64,000 nt of DNA from Mansonella perstans. Taxonomy: Eukaryota > Nematoda > Chromadorea > Rhabditida > Onchocercidae. Each line of letters starts with the position of its first letter. The stretch's first letter is position 1. This document shows, piece by piece, positions 1 through 12,501 of the stretch. The stretch covers positions 98,557 through 162,556 of the forward strand of contig JBAMDO010000124.1 in NCBI GenBank assembly GCA_037074765.1, given 5' to 3'. Below the pieces are notes generated by a model. The model had not been told where the DNA came from. It saw only the letters and a list, made by a program, of their open reading frames with translations, and made no database searches. The position numbers and the translations under genes are program-made.

Positions 1-996
1 ATAATCCTTGACGCAAACAAATCATTATCATATGTTTGTCATTTAAACAATTACACAGTTAGAAGAACTAGCTATAATGAATCAGAAGATGCAGAAAAGT
101 GACGAGGAAGATTTATGATCATGAAGTGGAAAAAAGAACAAAAAATATTCGGCAGAGAATAAGATGAAAGTAAGTCTATTTTCTGTTGTAGAAAAAGAAA
201 TAACGGATATACGTGTACGACTACAAGGAAAACAAACAACATAAACAGATAACATTCCGACAGTTAAGTGCTGTATCCTACAATACAAGTTCCCTATTAC
301 CCATTCAGCAGTGAATAACAAACATTACGAGAACATATACTACGCAATATTCCGCTTTTCTGCTACATATTTCCTGAAAACAAACTTCGTAATGGGCCAA
401 TAAACTGTGAGTGAATCAAGAGACACACTATTATGTGATGTGACGTAAACAACAAACTGTACCGTAACCGATAAATTTTGCAACGAACAATAAACAGTGC
501 TACATCATCCCACTTAAACATGACCGGTAGTTTAACAGCATTAGTCGAGACGTAAATGATTCACTAAAACTGATGCAAAAGTAAAACTGAGGAATAAATT
601 CATAAACTACTCAACAGTATAACAACCTACCATCTAACTGAATTTATTTACTAAAATACTAACTTGTAAAAGTAGAACACGCTAATGATCCCTCAAGTAG
701 AAATTTCATTTACTGTTCACGACAAATGAAAAGTTAAATTAATTCCAGTAATAGTCCTAATATAATGAAAAATTCCAAAACCATCTTCCAAATACCCTTC
801 CTACACACAAATTATCCAATAAATTAACATCTCCAAACTTTTGTCCATTATTTATAAATAATTTGTACTCTTGTCCATCATTTACATCCCTCTTTTAATT
901 TCAAACAAATTCCACACGATAAAATCATTGTCAAAATGCTACACAAAGATCATCCATGTTATGCAAAATAAATACATCGAAAACAATCACTTAAAA
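1..996. other. Intergenic DNA downstream of cul-3
   Basis: AT-rich sequence holding the probable 3' UTR of cul-3 at its right end. The open frames here are short and of simple composition; I see no supported gene. Confidence 0.5.
643..648 (-). terminator. Candidate poly(A) signal for cul-3
   Basis: AATAAA on the minus strand about 350 nt past the cul-3 stop codon. It is the first exact hexamer I see downstream. Variant signals nearer the stop could be used instead. Confidence 0.25.
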
Positions 997-3900
997 TTAT
1001 GCGACATATTCATAGCAACGATGATCATTTTTGTCGCGAGCCAAATAATCACGCTCAATCAGCGATTCGATTCGTTTTTTAATTAACTGGGGATTTGGCA
1101 TGAAACGATGCTTCAGTTGTTGTGTTACCTAAAATTCAGTGAATTCAGGTTTGGTAAAAACCAAAAAAAATAAATTTAGTAGCAGGAATTTAGGAGGCTT
1201 TATAACTTTAAGTGAATAGTTATTACACTATAAATCGTGGATTTTGAAATGAAAGGAAGCAATCAGTAAAGCGAAGTTATCACTTAATCATAAGCGATTG
1301 ATTCATAAAAATTATTGATGCTCAGTCTCACGTTATACTTCAACAGCCTAAAGCGATGCTTCAACTGCCGTGTTATGCAAACATGCTTTCTTTTTCCTTC
1401 TTTTACCCCACTAATATATTTAAAAAGTGAAACTAGTAAAAGGAAGTGGATTAAACAGTAAACAAAGTGAGACCAATTAAAAAAGGCAACTCCATTGAAA
1501 ATGAAGGGGAAACATAATCTTTAGAACAGGAAAAACCTTGAAAGAAAACTTATTCATGGTAAAAAAAACAAGAGAAGCAAAAAATAAAAACGAACTTCTG
1601 CAACCAAAACATTATGCAATAACTTCTTCCTCGCCTTCATTACTCGCACAACGGCGGCCTCAACCTCGTGTTTTCTGTCTTCATCGATCTAAAAAGCTAT
1701 CACGATTAAAAAACAGAAATCTTTCGGCCGCAGAACCAAATTAAAAGTTGTTACTGATATTTTTTAATTCATTTTCATAGCAAGAAAATTGAAATTGTTA
1801 TATTTAATCAATAGCAACAAAATAAAAATGAGAGAGAAACAAATAACTTACTCTTGAGCGTGTTTCTTTCCTTTCCGGTTCAGCTTCTGCTCGACCCGAT
1901 ACCATCTGAATTTTTATTCTTGTAAGCTTCGAAGTAAATGCATCGTTCACCCAAAATTCATCACTGTTTTCTAAAAATATGCATATTTATTTACTTTTAT
2001 GTTGCGACGGTCAACTAGTGGTACTACTAATCTGTAGAATAGTAAAGATTTAAAGGTGTATATCTCATGATTAATGTTAATTTGTGCTCATCGATGAAAT
2101 TACATTTCCAAATGTTGATCAGATTCTAAATTTATAATCCTTATCGATCCTCTACTTAGAAATACACCATTTCCAGCACTGCAGCTGCAGGTTGCAATGA
2201 TAAAATAAACGTAGTAGCGATTAAAAAATTTCTAAGCCAACCAATTTCTCTTCCATGTCCTTTTCGACATAAAATTCTTTGGGTAGGTTTTCCCATTGCC
2301 AAAGAAAGAAGAGATCGCTTTAATTCCTTATCAGGAATTTGAGTTTCAGCTGCTAGTTCCTTAAAGTTTCTTGATTCAAAATGCAATGATAATTATTGAA
2401 TAACTGACTTGAAAGATACCATATATAAAAGAGAAATACTAGTAGATTAGATATTAGAGAACCCCTTGAATGTTTCACATAATAGATGCGGAACAATGCC
2501 CCCTCACTGACAGGACAATGTTTGAAAACCTCACAATTAAACGTGAAAATATTCCGGTGCTGCGAAACACAGGACGATTTTCATAAAACTGTGAGTCACA
2601 TGTATACATAAAGGCATAACGTGCACCAAATTGAATAGTCCAGAACATACAAATTTTGGAATTTAAACAATATACTCAATATTTAGTATTCCGTTGATAA
2701 TAATCCTTACTTCAAAAGTTATTTTAGCTTTGTTATTAAACCTCAGCAAGACACACATTTGATATGTGCTCACAGTTAAAATTTTGTATTCTTCTTTGCC
2801 ACGAGGAGCAACTGATGGTCCAGCAAGATCTGATTCCTGAAAATAAATGACCAAAAGTAAAAGTGCACATTTTCATTCCAAGATACAAGAGATTCAGTTA
2901 TGTATGCAGAAAGAGAAAAAAAGAAACAGCAATAATGAATCGATAACGAAAATAAAATTACTCTTATTGACCTTGTCCTAGAAAAATCTCAACAGTATAA
3001 ACTAACTTCCAGTTACTGACGAGAATATACAAATATCAAATTGACAACTTTATATACATATATCACCTGCTGGCTTAATTCCTCGGCATTAGCATTTGTT
3101 CCATAGAAGACGGCTTTAATATCAGCATGACCAAGCATGGGATTCAGCGAGATCTTACGGCCGTTGTGTTTGCTAAGATAAAATGTCCTAAAACTTTCAA
3201 AAGCCTGAGAGGCTCCTGGTGGTAGAACACAATCCGGAGCAGCTTGTGTCGGCCAATAACCACTTGTCAACACGCGCACCGTTATATCCACTGAATCATG
3301 CGCCTGACAAATGAAATTCTTATTTTGTCACAACTTTAGTAAGATAATGCCATTAAATAACATAAAAAAAAATTTACACTTTCCATTCTGTCCTTGTAGT
3401 CGCGAAAATCTCCCATCAAAATATTTGATAACTCAATATCCTTGAACATTCCTTCCAACTTCGAAGTAAACTGGCAACCACATTCCGTCTGAAAAACAAG
3501 CCTCCTTGCTAAGAGATGCAAGATAAAGGAAATTTTAGATAGAAACTGAAGATGTTATTTCAAAAACTGCATTGTTTATGCAGCTTACAGCAAATACTAG
3601 TCAACTCAGTGTCTCTATGTCCCGCATAATTCATACCTTCAAAGTCTCAAATAATATCATTTTCAACTAGAAAAACTGCTACTAACAGCGGAGGTATCAT
3701 TCAACAATTCATTTCTGGCATAATTCTCATACCTTTAATTTTGACACCATAGCTTTTTCTGCATCGTCTGACATACTCTTTTGCAGAAGTAAACGTTTAG
3801 CTAAATGCGACTTGTAATATCTGAAAAAAAAAAAAAAAAACATAGAACCGCCATATTCCTTTTCTAAAAAGTTGCTCTAACTGCAAATAAATGTGCAACA

Positions 3901-6900
3901 GCCAAATCCAAGTGTATTACAGAACTATTTTCACGAAAGTTGACTTTCCCTACCGTTCAAAAACATCCTTTTCTTGCAAAAAACGAAATAGCACCATAGA
4001 TTTGTCCTGAAGTGATTCTTGCTCGCTTTCGTTCATCTAAATTTGCTGAGGATCAGCTCATTTAGAAACCAGAATTAATTCATTACCTGCTACATAATTT
4101 TGAGTAAATTGCAACTTAGGTAAAAGATCATTGAATACGTGCTATCTCTACTTGATCCGATCCAATTAAAACAGCCCTCTGCCTACCCGAAACCAGCAAA
4201 ACAATTAAGCATTCCTTTCTATAAATTTTAAGGGAAAAACAGAATAACATACAAGTTTCATTCCTTTTTTTAACTTGTCGTCCATGTACAACGACAGATA
4301 TTCCGGACTTTTTGGATTCAAATTAAGGAAATATTCGAAATCACTTTGTATTTTTTGCTTGAAGGTTTTGTCGTTGTCGAAAGCATCCAATAAGAAGTGA
4401 TCAAACTGACTCTTGAGATCCAGCAATGCCTGAAAAATTTTCACTTCTTCAGTTCTTAAAGATGCAAAGAAACGATACACAGATATTGATAGCTGACGTA
4501 ATGAAATCAGGAAAAAAATTTAAATGAACGACTGCGATTAAATATATCACCTAAATAATGGTAACTGCTGACCTGTATATAATGAATTGGATTTTTTGAA
4601 GTGCCAGGCTCACGGTCACCACCTTCATTGACCAAAAATTCGCCCTTTCTCCGAAGGTATCTACTAATGCAATCAGTCATCGTTGGTAATCCTTTTTTAA
4701 CTCGTTTCAGGAGAATATACAATCGTCGCAAATCTAAAACAGCATTGTATAAAATGCAGTTATAAAAATAAAAAAGCGACACATTGCCTGAGCAATCGAA
4801 TGGAACTTTCAGTTACGGAAGGAAGATAGTTTAATTTAAAAAGCAAAACGGTTCATTACCATGAATGCGATCATTGTTGAGCATGTGTACAACACCACTA
4901 TTGTCCATTTCGACAATCGTCATCATATGCTTATTAATCAGTTCTTCGTCCAAAACCTTTAAATAATATATCTATTCCTCTCACTTCCTAATTCAGATAA
5001 TTTCCACTTTTAATTGGCATTTTTACGGCTTGATTGTCTCATCTCCATTTGGGTGTAGCAGGATTTTTCTTGTTCTAACGGTTATACAAAAATATATCGA
5101 AATGTAAAATGAATCTCGATACATGAAAAATAGTTCGTACTGTATTAACAGCTGAAAAAATACAACTCATCAACATACATCAAGTATTTTTTGTTCTGTC
5201 CCCTTATCCAGATACATTTTTGCCCGATTTGATTCCTCCATTAAACATTCCTCAACTTTTTTGACATAAACGGATGCGCAGTTTTCGAGCAAAAAATTCT
5301 GACTTTCCGCACGATAATACTCTGCTGATACACGTAAAAACGGTTCTTCAAATTCTTCCTCATAAACGCGTCGCGAATCGACCCCTAATGCTATCAGCAT
5401 ATTGCACGCATTTTTCACTCCAATTCTGCAAAAAAAAATGTACATTGCAAATTCCGATCAGCAGTTTTGTGATAAGTAAATACTAATGAATGATTACAAT
5501 GAATAATAATTAATCTCTTAAATTTACATAAAGATACCACTTCGCTGATTTCAACTAGAAATGACCGAATTTTAAAACAATGATTATTCGAAACGTCAGT
5601 GAATCGCGTAACATACAGAACATGTAAAGAAAGTTTGCGTAAGTTTTACATAAGCAAATACTTCGACTTTTATGGACCATGCACCTACGTGACTAATATA
5701 ATTTAAATTTTAAGATTACAGAAACAAAACGAAAAAATACCTATTAATAATTTCACCTCCCCGTTCAGCAGCAATCATTTTCAACAATATGTTACGCAAA
5801 GTATCGCCTAGTGTTCCGTATCTAATTATTTCATCGCGAAATAGAATAAGACCCAAGTTATAAACGGGATCAACATTTTGCTGTTGTACGTAAACTCGAT
5901 CCATATACCTGGAACCCGTCAGCTTTAATTCAATTCATAAATTAAACTGATGCCTCCCCATTATTTTAATAATAATTAATGCTTTACTCCTTACCTAATT
6001 ACTTTATCGCAAGATGGGTCAAGTAAGTTTTTGGGGTGTTGTGATTCTTTATATTGCAGCTATTTGCACTTAAAACTCCCAACTAAATTTGTCCAACTTT
6101 CACCTAAAAATGAACACGTTTGTGAACCAAATAAAAGGAACTAACATGAGAATATCCCTAATCATAACCATAGCTATTATGTGATCTTGCCATGCTGTAT
6201 TCAACACTTCTAGAAAGCTGCCATTAACTGCTGCTAGCACTTCGCTTCTAACCTAAAAAACGCAATTAATCATAACTACTCGAAATATACATCAAATTAT
6301 GATTTGATGTGTATTCAGAATTATGAAATTCTAAAATAGCAAAAACTACTGCAATAAATATTGTTCTGTAAATTACGGCATAAAAAGAACTGAAATTCAC
6401 CTGTCTGTTAGGAGTGAAATCTCTAGACTGTCGTGTTTTTAACTTACAGCAATTCAAAATCGAAAAGTTCATAAAAGGTCAAGAACTCAAACCGTCGTTT
6501 GCAGATGTTCGGTAACTACTTGTTTCAGACCAGAATAAAGTTTATCACCATGCTTATGCAATACCATCGTATAAGCATTACGGTAAAGTTCCTCAAAACT
6601 AAGACCAGAATTATTTTTTCGTTGAATCTCTTGAATAGCGCGCTTTAACAAATCCCATGTTTGTTGCACATATTTTTCGTCCATTGTCGTCTGCAAATAC
6701 GATTACTGTTATCATGAAGCTGGAACCGAATTTTTCATCCTAATTACTAAAAGAAAAGATCGATGTCCAGAAAGTATATTCTATTTGTAAAAAGCTTATG
6801 TTTATATATCTTCCTTCACTGACCTCGACCTTTCTGGTATTTGATCTTTCGACAGTGGAATTTTAAGTTAAATGAGGACAAAAAAAAATAAAAAACATGC

Positions 6901-7764
6901 AAAATGGCTGAAAGTGATAACTTCAGAAAATCGGTAAATAAACGACTGAAATACTGAGTAACATCCGTCAAATACCTTATAAATACAGAGAGATACCTTT
7001 AAAATAGGGAGAAATTTAAATTTCAGCATATTTCATTTAAAAAATTCACTAAAAAAACATTAGACTTCAAAACACTCATTCTTTTGCTTTCCTTTATCCA
7101 GCATCTTTCTACACATAAAAATTAGTTGAGTTACATCATTTTGGCTAATGATATATGAGAATAAGTTACTTTAGGATTTACAACTAGCTGATGTCTATGA
7201 AATAATACAACATGGTCATCATAGGTGATCAATTCTTTAAAAAGTTCTTAATTGTATTAAACTGTGAATGCATTTTCAATAGGACTTCTATAACTATAGT
7301 TTCTTGAACAGCCGCAGAAGAAAACGATAGCTTCAGCATGAAAATGTAGCCAATAAATCTAGTCCATTAAATGACTGTATTTTTCGCTGTTTTTTTTTTC
7401 TCCTCACAATTTTTCCGGAAAATCTGTGGAGGATAAGAAGGACGACAAACATAATGCGAGACAAACTGCGAAAGATAATATTTCTGATGGATTAATACTG
7501 ATATAACACCAAGCTTTTCAAAATATCGAAAAACCTTCCAGTAAGTCGATGCAATGACGTCAGCGTAATAATTCAGTTCGGTCATCGATATGTAGCTTAG
7601 TCAATTTTCCCAAACAATGAAGTTCCCAATAAAATTCTACAAAACTATAGAAGAAAAACAATCATTCGCTGTACCGGAAAAGCCCGAATTCGCATTTTGT
7701 TACCACCAGTGCCGCTGCCACCGCCACCATTCGGAGCGTTCCTTGACGATGTTGGCCGATTCAT
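997..7764 (-). CDS. cul-3: Cullin-3, ubiquitin-ligase scaffold (17 exons, 783 aa)
   Basis: Scaffold of BTB-CUL3-RBX1 E3 ligases: the N-terminal cullin repeats bind BTB substrate adaptors, and the C-terminal domain binds RBX1 and is neddylated. Coding exons in order: 7764-7675, 6690-6493, 6252-6146, 5908-5741, 5425-5179, 4956-4860, 4733-4573, 4429-4253, 4036-3954, 3820-3733, 3488-3378, 3303-3067, 2836-2711, 2359-2242, 1970-1852, 1688-1596, 1128-997. All phases agree (2352 nt). The protein is collinear with animal CUL3 throughout: [20 protein letters not shown] near residue 33, [17 protein letters not shown] in the repeat region, [15 protein letters not shown] in the cullin homology domain, GYWPTQ, and a winged-helix end YEYVA. 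The neddylation lysine is K727 in VRVMKARKK. The usual length is about 768 aa. The N-terminus before MRIRAFP is a lineage-specific Ser/Gly linker (GGGGSGTGG). The donor after exon 16 (GTTCGT) is atypical. An acceptor ends 10 nt upstream of the ATG, which fits trans-splicing. The match is unambiguous. Confidence 0.97.
1271..1376 (-). pseudogene. Relic copy of the last cul-3 coding exon, inside intron 16
   Basis: Between exon 16 and exon 17 of cul-3 there is a second, decayed version of exon 17. On the minus strand, 1376-1347 matches the start of the exon (1128-1099): both contain TGAAGCATCG with the flanking bases largely conserved, translating to ITRQLKHRF against VTQQLKHRF. Farther on, 1305-1271 resembles 1072-1036 in the same order and at similar spacing. 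The copy loses the exon's C-terminal matches, reaches a stop early, and its only in-phase AG follows a purine-rich stretch, so a functional alternative exon looks unlikely. Confidence 0.55.
7367..7585 (-). other. 72-codon open frame inside cul-3 intron 1
   Basis: An ATG-initiated frame on the same strand as cul-3, inside its first intron (7674-6691). The composition is mixed rather than low complexity at its start ([18 protein letters not shown]) and becomes basic and Lys-rich at the end. No family is recognised. It could be an alternative 5' exon, a small independent ORF or chance; no matching splice pair into exon 2 was found. Confidence 0.2.
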
Positions 7765-7780
7765 CAGTGTGACACTAAAA
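7765..7780 (-). promoter_or_regulatory. Probable spliced-leader trans-splice acceptor of cul-3
   Basis: Read on the minus strand, a TTTTTAG acceptor ends at 7775, and the ATG at 7764 follows after 10 nt with no exon needed in between. In nematodes an outron acceptor this close to the start usually receives a spliced leader. This supports the chosen start codon. A cis-spliced 5' UTR exon farther upstream cannot be excluded. Confidence 0.55.
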
Positions 7781-8494
7781 ATGCTTTGCTTTAACAATTT
7801 CATTAACATTAATGGCTAGACAAGAAAAAATACGAATTAGGAAGAAAAATTTCTAACAATTTTTTTCCTTCAGTAATAACAATATGGGATTTATAAAACA
7901 TGAATAACTCTTTCATATAAGATTGATTCATGGATTAAAATCATTATTGCGCAACAAAAAGCATTATAAATATCATCTTGAGATATGTTTTATTAAACGT
8001 TTGTCCATGTGAGCTAATTTCCATTTAAAAGAAAACAAAACAGTTGATATAGCAGATTAGACATGTTATTATTGGTTTAATAAACTAAGAAATTCCATTC
8101 CAACAATCAGAAAAAAAAAAGGACACAAAGTATTGAGAGTTACGAAGAAATTGAAAAGAAAGTATATTTTACAAATGCAAATTGTTAAATTCCGTTAAGT
8201 GTAGTCGATTTAATTGAGATATCTAAACGAACAAGCATAAGATTGGACAAAGAAAAAATATCGTAATATTTGCGTGAATGTAACGCAAGATCTGAAGTGA
8301 ACTGCGCTAAAAGCTAACACGCACATGTTATAAAATAGCGACAGCGAAAACAAAAACAACCAATGTTCCAGTTTAAAAACGGACATAATAAAATCTTAGT
8401 TTCCTTCACGTTCTACCAATTTTGTGTCGAATACAAAATTTACATTTTTTTCAAATTGAATTCGGAAAAAAATTTTAATTCAAAACGCTGATAG

Positions 8495-8737
8495 TTATAG
8501 TGCATCATACATATGAACATTTACATGAAGGCTACTTTCAAATGTCGTTGATGTTTCGGCTAAATGATCTTTTATGATGAAGTGTAAGTAAGTTCTGGAA
8601 TGGATGCAAACTTTAACACCTAATAACCATGGAATTCGCATAAACAACTTCGAAATCACCGAGAATTCTCTACGAACAAAAGTCATTATAATTTTTTCAT
8701 CTGACAAAAAATAACCGACATCGGGTAAGTACTTCAA
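8495..8737 (-). mobile_element. Possible decayed BEL/Pao-type reverse transcriptase fragment
   Basis: An 80-codon open frame with mixed, coding-like composition. Its second half (FIIKDHLAETSTTFESSL, then VNVHMYDAL) follows the spacing of the BEL/Pao reverse-transcriptase segment in which a fingers/palm helix ending in a His-Leu pair precedes N-x-Y-V-D-N/D; here the catalytic YVDD/YVDN-like motif would be degenerate (HMYDA). No LTRs or flanking pol domains were found. This is pattern recognition only; the frame could be chance. Confidence 0.25.
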
Positions 8738-8780
8738 GTGTTTCAGTGGCTGTTGCAGCGTAACATTAGTAGAAAGTATT

Positions 8781-9042
8781 GGTTAGTCCGAAGTCTTTTG
8801 GTGGCCATTATTGAGACCTCTGAACTCCCAAGAGACCTCGAAGGCGAGCTTCATTTCAAGTACCAACTATGAAAGCTGGACAGTGTCGGGTTTGGTTTAA
8901 AATTCTTCCTGTGGTATACCACGGCTGGATAGGTTGCCTTGGATGATCCTTACTGAGGCCTCCGAGCTTCCGAGAAGCCTTGAAGGAAATATTCGGTTTG
9001 ATTATGAATTTATGGGAATCGATTGGTGTCGGGTCTGGTCAA
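8781..9042. repeat. Diverged tandem repeat, two copies of about 115-140 bp
   Basis: Two direct copies at an offset of 142-143 bp: 8781-8896 and 8928-9042. Corresponding landmarks are TGAGACCTCTGA at 8812 against TGAGGCCTCCGA at 8954, and GTGTCGGGTTTGGTT at 8883 against GTGTCGGGTCTGGTC at 9026. The block is clearly richer in G+C than its surroundings. On the minus strand one frame is similar between the copies, but it carries stops. Origin unknown. Confidence 0.6.
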
Positions 9043-12000
9043 TTTCTCGATATTCATCTTGAGTTTTCACAGCATATTATGGTCGAATAAGAAATTCTTC
9101 CGGAAGAAAGTGATTATTATCTCAGAATTGTAAGCAATTTTTCCAGAATTTCATAATAAAGAACTTATTTCTTCAAGTTTTCGCAATACAAATGTTCTTG
9201 TATATTTCATTTTTCGAAATAATTACTGACCCAATTTATTCCATCCATTTAAGAAATCATTGTTTGGCTATAAATTTATGAAATTCATGAAAATTTGGAA
9301 TCCTTCATTTGTGAAAAATAATGGTTCATAAATTTTCAATTTTTTTCCAGAATTACTGAAAAATCTTATCAGGAACTGAGGGATGAATTATTTTTGGAAA
9401 GTTTTTTGTATAACTTTCAAGACATGGCAAAAATCTTGGTAATCAAAAACGATTATTTTTGCAACTTTGACTAATTAATTATGAAAAATTTGATCAATTA
9501 ATTAACACATTACATTTTTTACTAAAATTTGCTTTCAACGATTACAGAGAATTTGCAAGTATGAAAGCATAGTAAAAGCATTTTTAACACTTTTGATGCA
9601 TTTATCTAATATTTCAAGCGAAATTTGAATAGAAATTAATCTGTTCCTTTTTATTTTATTTAATATTGCGTGCAGTGAATTAAATTTTGGTATTTCTTAT
9701 CTCCCGTTTTAATTTATGTTAGCCAATGTTTAAATTTAAACTGATAAAGAAATTCAACTTTTAAATAAAGTTTTCCCTTTCATTTTGAATATTTTGAAGT
9801 TCAGCGGAAATCGACTTAACATTATCTTTTCCCTGATTGTTTTGTTATGATTACTTGAAAATAATCATTTGTTTGTGTTTCGTCAGTTAGAGAAGTTTGT
9901 ATCATTTCATGTTCCCTATAAGGAAATTATGATTCTAATCGTGCAATGGTGGTAAAATTATCATTATTTTTGCTTTTGTGCGGTATCTCTTTCTGCGAAA
10001 TATAATGCCAATTTGCTGCAAATCCCAGATATCATGATTACTCATAATTTCATGAATATATGATACCATAATCGAAAGTAATTCTACATTGAGTTCAAAA
10101 TATCAACATTGAAAATAATTCCTGTGATATAACGATTATGAGATATTTACTATTATGATCGAGGCTTTTGTTTTTTTGGTTGGCACATGATAGTGATATT
10201 GAATTCATCCTATGATCGTTGTGGAAATATTTTCAGATATTAATTCAAAATATTTATTTATTATTTCTTTGTTAGGCAATACGATATCCATTAAGTTATA
10301 TTCAATTTTATCCATTTTTTACTATTCCTATAATAAGTTTTTAGTGAAGTTGTCATTATTATTTGATTGGTATTTCCTGGATTTTAAGAACTGGTTTTTC
10401 TTTCAGCAAAATTGATCTCTGATTAATTAGCGCAACTTAAATGGATGGCACTGTCATTTGACATTATAATGCTGACTGATATCGGAAGGGAAAATTAAAA
10501 GTGAACAGACTATTCGACACGAAAAATTGTCTTCTTCCTTCTTCTTTTTGTTTTTTGATATTACTGTAGCATAAGATTTTCTTAATTAAATAATATCGAT
10601 AGATTAATTTTGCTTGAAGATATGGTTAATGTTTGATCATTTTCGAATAATATTAATTGCATCAGCCTATTTAGCAATATTTTTACTTACATCTTGCAGT
10701 AAACCATAGAAGTAATGATGAGTAGCAGTTCATTAATTGCAGTAATAAGTTTAAATGTTTCTTGAAAAAAAAAGAATTTCCAGTAAAACATTTCGTTAAA
10801 AATTTTGTAAGCATAGCTGATCTCCTTTATCCATCTGCTAGTGAATGTTTTGTTTTTCTTTAATCGATAATTACTATTTTTCAAAATAACGCAATTTTCG
10901 TCTTCAACCAGTTTTTAAAACATAATTATAGGCTTTAAATCATAAGCTTTCAAGTTAATGTTCAATTTCGATTCCGTGTAAGTCCGAAAATAATTCAATT
11001 TGAATTCTAAATTATTGGAATTTTGAAGTTTATCGGTCAAAGAATTTATAAGTAGCTTATAAATTTAATCGGAAATAAAACTAATTGAAGAATGGAATCG
11101 TGAAAAAACTCAAATTTCTATACATGCTTCTGTGCATTCTTTGTAAGAGGCATGAGAAGTAGCTAAGAAAGAGATTCGTAAGGATATAATTCCTGGAACT
11201 TCAGATAAACGATAAAAATAATACCCTCATCGTATTAATAAGTAAATTCCACTTTATTGCTTGTTGAGTCAAATGAGGCTTAACATTACTAAATTAAATG
11301 GATTAGCTTCAACTACAGGCAATAAAATATTTGTAGGTGCAACTTTGCAGTTTGAAACTAAGTAATCCTGAATGACTGAGTCACAATCACGGAAAATACA
11401 CTTCTTTTCAAATAAATTCTTCTTTTCAAAAAAAAATGTTTATTTATCAAATTCAATTCTAAATTTATGTTACATTCTGAAAATTTGGTCTTTTCTTTCG
11501 AAATCTTTCAAATTTAATTATTGTCTTTTTTAAAAAGACATACTAAAAATTGTTGCAATAAAATGATTAATACAATTTTCAGCAAAAAATTTGCACTAAA
11601 AATTGTTTAATCATATTATTATAACAAAATGTAAATCCCAAAGGATTAATCCTATCCTAGTGGAAAAGAACTTAGTATCTTTCAACTCATTTATTGTAAA
11701 TCAGTAACTTTTTGAGGTACTAATATTTTCATTTGGAGACAAGTTGCCATGATCAGAAATTACTGTCGTTGCACAAAGAGGAAAATCTATCGACGATGTT
11801 ATATTTGTAGCGCTGAGAGGCGGGTAGATCAGGTGATAAAGGGATAGTATTGTAGTTAAAGAGTGAAAGTATTGAAGATAGTATCTGTTATGAAGGGAAT
11901 AGCAGTATTTGAGAGAATTTGAAGAAATAACAAACAATTAAATATTAGCAAACATTGGTGCATATGATAAGATGAGAATATTATGGAGTGTTAGTAGTAA

Positions 12001-12249
12001 AAGAGACTACAAGGATTGATGGGATTTACGAAATAATATGTTAAAAAGTAAAAGAGAGAATAATAAAAAAAAAAAGGAATCATCAATAATGACATCAAAG
12101 ATTGAGAGCATTTGAAGGAAAACAAAGCAAACATTTCTTGGTTGATTATGTTGACTTACTGCGATAGGATTACATAATTGTAATGAAAGTGGTATTGTAA
12201 TTTTTTTTTGTTATCATTAAGTGTTAATGTGATAATGATAAGGGAGATA

Positions 12250-12294
12250 CGAAATGATTGCTATTAGTATTTATCGATATCAATAATCATTTCG
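12250..12294. repeat. Inverted repeat, 10-bp arms
   Basis: Arms CGAAATGATT (12250-12259) and AATCATTTCG (12285-12294) are perfect complements around a 25-nt spacer. A second inverted repeat lies just downstream, so both may be parts of one old element. Confidence 0.5.
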
Positions 12295-12347
12295 AATTAG
12301 TCGTTATTTAGTACTGTTTGTTGATGATAACATTAGTTATCAGTGAT

Positions 12348-12395
12348 AATGCTCAAATGATAATAATGTTCATTTGAGTTTATCATTTGAGCATT
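12348..12395. repeat. Perfect 16-bp inverted repeat
   Basis: Arms AATGCTCAAATGATAA (12348-12363) and TTATCATTTGAGCATT (12380-12395) are exact complements with a 16-nt spacer. Extruded or transcribed, this forms a stable hairpin. It resembles the end of a small inverted-repeat element; no target-site duplication was identified. Confidence 0.65.
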
Positions 12396-12449
12396 GTTAT
12401 TGACAAATATTATGGTTTTACCAAATGTAGTTTTCATTAATTTTAAAAT

Positions 12450-12501
12450 TATAGCAAATTATTATCGATTATATATTATAGCAAATTATTATCGATTATA
12501 T
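12450..12501. repeat. Exact 25-bp direct repeat, two copies
   Basis: Copies at 12450-12474 and 12477-12501 read TATAGCAAATTATTATCGAT followed by TATAT, at an offset of 27 bp with no differences seen. This is probably a recent tandem duplication. Confidence 0.75.
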
